DNA of 24,420 bases from positions 1-24,420 of the forward strand of contig JAEYZO010000634.1 in the NCBI GenBank assembly GCA_023428035.1, in the 5' to 3' direction. The notes under the pieces were generated by a model. The model searched no databases and was not told where the DNA came from. It saw only the letters and a list, made by a program, of their open reading frames with translations. Of the stretch, positions 24,114 to 24,420 are shown piece by piece (the first letter of the stretch is position 1; every line of letters begins with the position of its first letter). A program made the position numbers and the translations under genes. The DNA comes from Pseudomonadota bacterium. GTDB lineage: Bacteria; Myxococcota_A; Polyangia; Polyangiales; Ga0077539.

Positions 24114-24368
24114 ATGGCGAAACGCAGTGAATTGGAGCAAGCGAGGCGTAACGAAGCGCTCGCCGACGAAGGCGCAGGGTCCTTCACGGCTGGATCGTCG
24201 ACCGATGGGGCGGATCCTGTCGTGGTCACCGAGACACGGTACATGTGTCAGGCGGATCTTCTCGAGCAGGGGTGGACTCGTGGTCTCATGCACCATCCCT
24301 GTCAACGTGTGCTCGCAGGGGAGTTCACGAGTCTCCCTGAAAGTATCGTTCGAGGAGCCTCTTCGTAG
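24114..24368 (+). CDS. small hypothetical protein
   Basis: I do not recognise this 84-residue protein. ATG at 24114 has a good ribosome binding site (GGGAGAGGA, about 6 bases upstream), the best evidence that it is real. The N-terminus is a charged helix (KRSELEQARRNEALADE), followed by a Gly/Ser/Asp linker. The second half (YMCQADLLEQGWTRGLM) resembles a short helical DNA-binding-like segment seen in small proteins, but I would not assign a family. Codon use is less GC-biased than in the DISARM genes, so it probably belongs to a separate unit. Its end may overlap a minus-strand gene entering from the right. Confidence 0.5.
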   Translation: MAKRSELEQARRNEALADEGAGSFTAGSSTDGADPVVVTETRYMCQADLLEQGWTRGLMHHPCQRVLAGEFTSLPESIVRGASS

Positions 24369-24420
24369 AGACATGGGGCTTGCCCTTGAAGCGGGTTCGC
24401 TTCGGCACGGGCTTCTTCGG
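24325..24420 (-). CDS. possible C-terminus of a gene entering from the right (partial)
   Basis: Reading the minus strand from the window edge gives 31 codons ending in TGA at 24325-24327. The peptide is basic and protein-like (PKKPVPKRTRFKGKP, then STKRLLERYFQGDS), more natural than the Arg/Ala-rich shadows elsewhere. If real, it overlaps the end of the small plus-strand gene tail-to-tail. With only 31 residues no family can be named. Confidence 0.3.
   Translation of the reverse strand, partial: PKKPVPKRTRFKGKPHVSTKRLLERYFQGDS

Noticed and set aside
23793..24374. A 193-codon minus-strand frame overlapping the HNH gene end and the small gene
   Set aside because: Composition is Arg/Pro/Ser-rich and shadow-like. 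The HNH gene and the small gene with a good ribosome binding site explain the region better.
1..24420. CRISPR arrays, tRNA genes, insertion sequences or attachment-site repeats
   Set aside because: No regularly spaced repeats, cloverleaf-like tRNA sequence, transposase or integrase motifs, or long direct repeats were found by eye on either strand.

Overview
This is high-GC bacterial DNA. A 60-base sample inside the first gene has 42 G/C, GTG starts are common, and codons end mostly in G or C. The style suggests Myxococcota or a similar high-GC lineage, but no taxonomic marker is present, so that is a guess. There are no rRNA, tRNA, CRISPR or transposase signals. Nearly the whole window is one defence locus.

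The backbone is a class 1 DISARM anti-phage system. It comprises drmD (SNF2-like helicase, 147-3617), a drmMI-type adenine-N6 methyltransferase (6202-10194), drmA (SF2 helicase, 17147-20542), drmB (DUF1998 protein, 20539-22386) and drmC (phospholipase D fold, 22383-23126). drmA, drmB and drmC are coupled by 4-bp GTGA overlaps. An HNH nuclease with a SANT/Myb-like N-terminus follows 20 bp later (23147-23923).

The core is interrupted in two places. Between drmD and drmMI lie a P-loop ATPase of the Sll1717 type (3617-5158), which is strikingly AT-richer than its surroundings, a PD-(D/E)XK-like nuclease (5281-5928), and a small unknown gene on the opposite strand (5816-6175). Between drmMI and drmA lie about 7 kb of extra genes. 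The first three are unrecognised (10211-12885), of intermediate base composition, and the last of them encodes a membrane-anchored protein. Next comes a Gp37/Gp68 (DUF5131) three-Cys protein with its partner TcmP and a GTGA-coupled PD-(D/E)XK nuclease (13029-15862). A second PD-(D/E)XK-type protein (15926-16996) lies convergent to it.

In the DISARM model, DrmMI marks host DNA, DrmA/DrmB recognise and unwind incoming unmodified DNA, and DrmC and DrmD assist. The extra genes add one ATPase, three predicted PD-(D/E)XK nucleases, one HNH nuclease and one radical-SAM-like/methyltransferase-like pair. Their functions are not established. The most attractive candidate for an undescribed system is the DUF5131-TcmP-nuclease trio, followed by the 10211-12885 cassette. 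The right end holds a candidate hairpin, a small ORF with a good ribosome binding site, and possibly the C-terminus of a gene entering on the minus strand.
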